From Desulfobacterales bacterium (lineage in GTDB: Bacteria; Desulfobacterota; Desulfobacteria; Desulfobacterales; JASFBJ01): a stretch of DNA of 15,097 nt. Below are positions 13,611 through 15,097 of this stretch, piece after piece. The stretch covers positions 1 through 15,097 of the forward strand of contig JASFBJ010000052.1 of the NCBI GenBank assembly GCA_030149585.1, written 5' to 3'. Within the stretch, counting starts at the first letter, position 1; every line of letters starts with the position of its first letter. The notes beneath the pieces were generated by a model. It worked only from the letters and a program-made list of their open reading frames with translations, had not been told where the DNA came from and did not search any database. The translations under genes and the position numbers were made by a program.

Positions 13611-14920
13611 GCATTAAAACTGCACGGGTAAATCTATGGGGGGATTTTATCGGGGCACTTGCGATTGATGAAAGATCACATCTTGCCACCTTTGAGTATG
13701 ATCCCGAATGGATACGAAAAGGGATTGAAATCGCACCAATTCGCATGCCACTTTCCACTCGTAAATATTCATTTCCGGGATTGAACCCTGAAACATATAA
13801 AGGGCTTCCTGCAGTTTTTGCCGATTCTCTTCCCGATGATTTTGGAAATGCCGTAATCAATGCCTGGTTAACCCGGCAGGGTCGCAGCTCAGAATCATTT
13901 ACATCCATTGAACGGCTACTTTACACAGGTAATCGAGGCATAGGCGCCCTGGAATATGCCCCGGCATTAAGACGCGGGAAAAATCCTTTAGGCAACCTCG
14001 AACTTGAATCTCTTATTCACATTGCACAAAACATTCTGAATCAGCGAGCGGGTCTGATTGCAGGACCGCAACCTGATAACGACAAGGCAATGGAGACCAT
14101 TTTCCAGCTCGGCACATCTGCCGGTGGCGCCAGGGCTAAGGCGATTATAGCAATAAACAAAAAAAGAACCTCCATTCGCTCCGGACAGTTAACAGCCCCC
14201 AAAGGGTTTGAACACTACATTTTAAAATTTGATGGGGTCTCGGAACAAAACAGTTCCAGTGAAATTTTCGGAGATCCTAAAGGCTATGGATTGATGGAGT
14301 ATGCTTATTATTGGATGGCATTGGATGTCGGAATAAATGTTTCTCCTTCCGAACTGCTGAGAGAGAAGAACCGGGCCCATTTTATGACCAAGAGGTTTGA
14401 TCGTATCGGTAATAAGAAAATTCATTTCATATCTCTATGCGGCATGGACCATTCCGATTTCAAAAAACCGGGCACATATAGCTATGAAGAGCTGTTTTCA
14501 GTTGCCAGGCGCTTACGTTTATCACGCGATGAGGCAATCGAAATATTCAGGCGAATGGTATTTAATGTCATTGCCCGCAATCAGGATGATCACTCTAAAA
14601 ATATCGGATTTCTTTTAAACAAAGACGATGGAAAATGGAAATTGGCACCGGCTTTTGACATGGTTTACAGTTATAGAAAAGATTCACCCTGGGTTAATTC
14701 CCATCAAATGACGATAAATGGAAAAAGGGATAATTTCAGCCGCGAAGATCTGCATATCGTTGCCACTTCCTGTATAAGCAATTTCAGCAGAAAAGACACG
14801 GACAACATCATCAACCATGTGATTGATGTTGTTGCGAATTGGGATTATTACGCAAAGGAGTCCGGAGTTTTTCCTGAGCTGCATCGTAAAATAAAAAATC
14901 ATATTCGAATCAGGATCTGA
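13607..14920 (+). CDS. hipA: HipA-like serine/threonine kinase toxin
   Basis: This 437-residue HipA-family kinase is the toxin partner of the gene before it. The N-terminal subdomain includes GLPAVFADSLPDDFGNAVIN (66-85) and GNRGIGALEY (108-117). A glycine-rich GTSAGGARAKA loop (169-179) is the likely ATP-binding segment, followed by YILKFDG (204-210). The catalytic motif is RNQDDHSKN (324-332), and the metal-binding aspartate is D351 in KLAPAFDMVYSY. All catalytic parts appear intact, so it is probably active. E. coli HipA phosphorylates glutamyl-tRNA synthetase and arrests growth; targets of this longer, GTSAGG-type branch may differ. The start is GTG, overlapping the antitoxin stop by four bases, so it is made by coupled translation. 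It shares no function with the catabolic operon, from which it diverges, and may be a horizontally acquired module. Confidence 0.92.
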   Translation: MSIKTARVNLWGDFIGALAIDERSHLATFEYDPEWIRKGIEIAPIRMPLSTRKYSFPGLNPETYKGLPAVFADSLPDDFGNAVINAWLTRQGRSSESFTSIERLLYTGNRGIGALEYAPALRRGKNPLGNLELESLIHIAQNILNQRAGLIAGPQPDNDKAMETIFQLGTSAGGARAKAIIAINKKRTSIRSGQLTAPKGFEHYILKFDGVSEQNSSSEIFGDPKGYGLMEYAYYWMALDVGINVSPSELLREKNRAHFMTKRFDRIGNKKIHFISLCGMDHSDFKKPGTYSYEELFSVARRLRLSRDEAIEIFRRMVFNVIARNQDDHSKNIGFLLNKDDGKWKLAPAFDMVYSYRKDSPWVNSHQMTINGKRDNFSREDLHIVATSCISNFSRKDTDNIINHVIDVVANWDYYAKESGVFPELHRKIKNHIRIRI

Positions 14921-14960
14921 CCTTTTTTGAAATATGTGACCCCATGTGCCATACAAAATA

Positions 14961-15029
14961 ACGTCCCCGAAATCCCTCCAGGCAAGAATCAAGTTTAATA
15001 GTTGAGTACGTCCCCGAAGTCCCGCCAAG
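14961..15029. repeat. 22-bp imperfect direct repeat downstream of hipA
   Basis: ACGTCCCCGAAATCCCTCCA (first 20 bases, from 14961) recurs at 15008-15029 with 19 of 22 positions identical; the units are 47 bp apart start to start. The sequence is GC-richer than its surroundings. Two units are too few for a CRISPR, and the spacing is not helical. It looks like the remains of a dispersed intergenic repeat. Confidence 0.5.
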
Positions 15030-15045
15030 GCTGCCTTTAATTTTA

Positions 15046-15076
15046 TTGACATTTAGAGCATATTGCGCAATATATT
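15046..15076 (+). promoter_or_regulatory. promoter-like element overlapped by a 14-bp palindrome, reading out of the window
   Basis: A perfect TTGACA (15046-15051) is followed 17 bp later by AATATA (15069-15074), or 19 bp later by TATATT (15071-15076). ATATTGCGCAATAT (15060-15073) is a perfect palindrome covering the spacer and -10. This is the classic layout of a repressor-controlled promoter, for instance of a toxin-antitoxin or regulator gene to the right. The target gene is not in the window. Confidence 0.5.
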
Positions 15077-15097
15077 CCGAAATAGTTTAACTTTTTC

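Noticed and set aside
14910..14928. Intrinsic terminator right after hipA
   Set aside because: TCAG-GAT-CTGA before the T-run is only a 4-bp stem overlapping the stop codon; too weak to call.

Overview
The window looks like chromosomal DNA from a Gram-negative, anaerobic, fatty- or aromatic-acid-degrading bacterium. It most resembles the Desulfobacterota (former Deltaproteobacteria, Desulfobacterales type). This placement is inference. It rests on moderately AT-rich DNA, a periplasmic binding protein with a signal peptide and no lipobox, an acyl-CoA ligase embedded in a LivGHMKF-type transporter operon, and a REPIN-like nested palindrome built on GTTCCCACGC.

Region 1 (1-212) is the left edge. 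It holds no confident gene. A short frame runs in from outside the window on the + strand, and a CTGGGCAA/TTGCCCAG inverted repeat lies nearby. It may be the end of a mobile element.

Region 2 (213-13005) is one long minus-strand gene set that reads like a single operon, from right to left: tetR regulator, livG (ABC ATPase, interrupted by one in-frame TAA), a long-chain-type acyl-CoA synthetase, livH and livM (permeases), livK (periplasmic binding protein), livF (ABC ATPase), acyl-CoA dehydrogenase, enoyl-CoA hydratase, an HMG-CoA-synthase-like protein fused to a DUF35 zinc-ribbon/OB domain, and an SCP2-type thiolase. The logic is uptake of a carboxylic acid by a branched-chain-amino-acid-type (HAAT family) ABC importer, CoA activation, alpha,beta-dehydrogenation, hydration and thiolytic or Claisen-type C-C chemistry. 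No 3-hydroxyacyl-CoA dehydrogenase is present here, so that step must be encoded elsewhere or the pathway is not plain beta-oxidation. The substrate cannot be read from the sequence.

Several intercistronic gaps hold structured DNA: a 134-bp REPIN-like element between livF and the acyl-CoA dehydrogenase gene, an 11-bp-stem hairpin between livK and livF, a consensus Shine-Dalgarno without a start codon that can pair with sequence just after the livM stop, and a nested dyad between the ligase gene and livH.

Region 3 (13006-13283) is the divergent intergenic region between tetR and hipB. It carries candidate promoters both ways, a 10-bp palindrome, 11-bp direct repeats and a compact hairpin. Region 4 (13284-14920) is a hipBA-type toxin-antitoxin pair on the + strand whose genes overlap by GTGA. 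Region 5 (14921-15097) contains no complete gene. It has a 22-bp imperfect direct repeat and, at the right edge, a promoter-like TTGACA followed by a perfect 14-bp palindrome, probably serving a gene beyond the window.

The items most worth a second look are the HMGCS-DUF35 fusion beside a thiolase, which resembles the archaeal thiolase/HMGCS/DUF35 channelling complex moved into a catabolic operon, and the livG gene broken by a single stop with everything else intact. I did not find an unmistakably new system.
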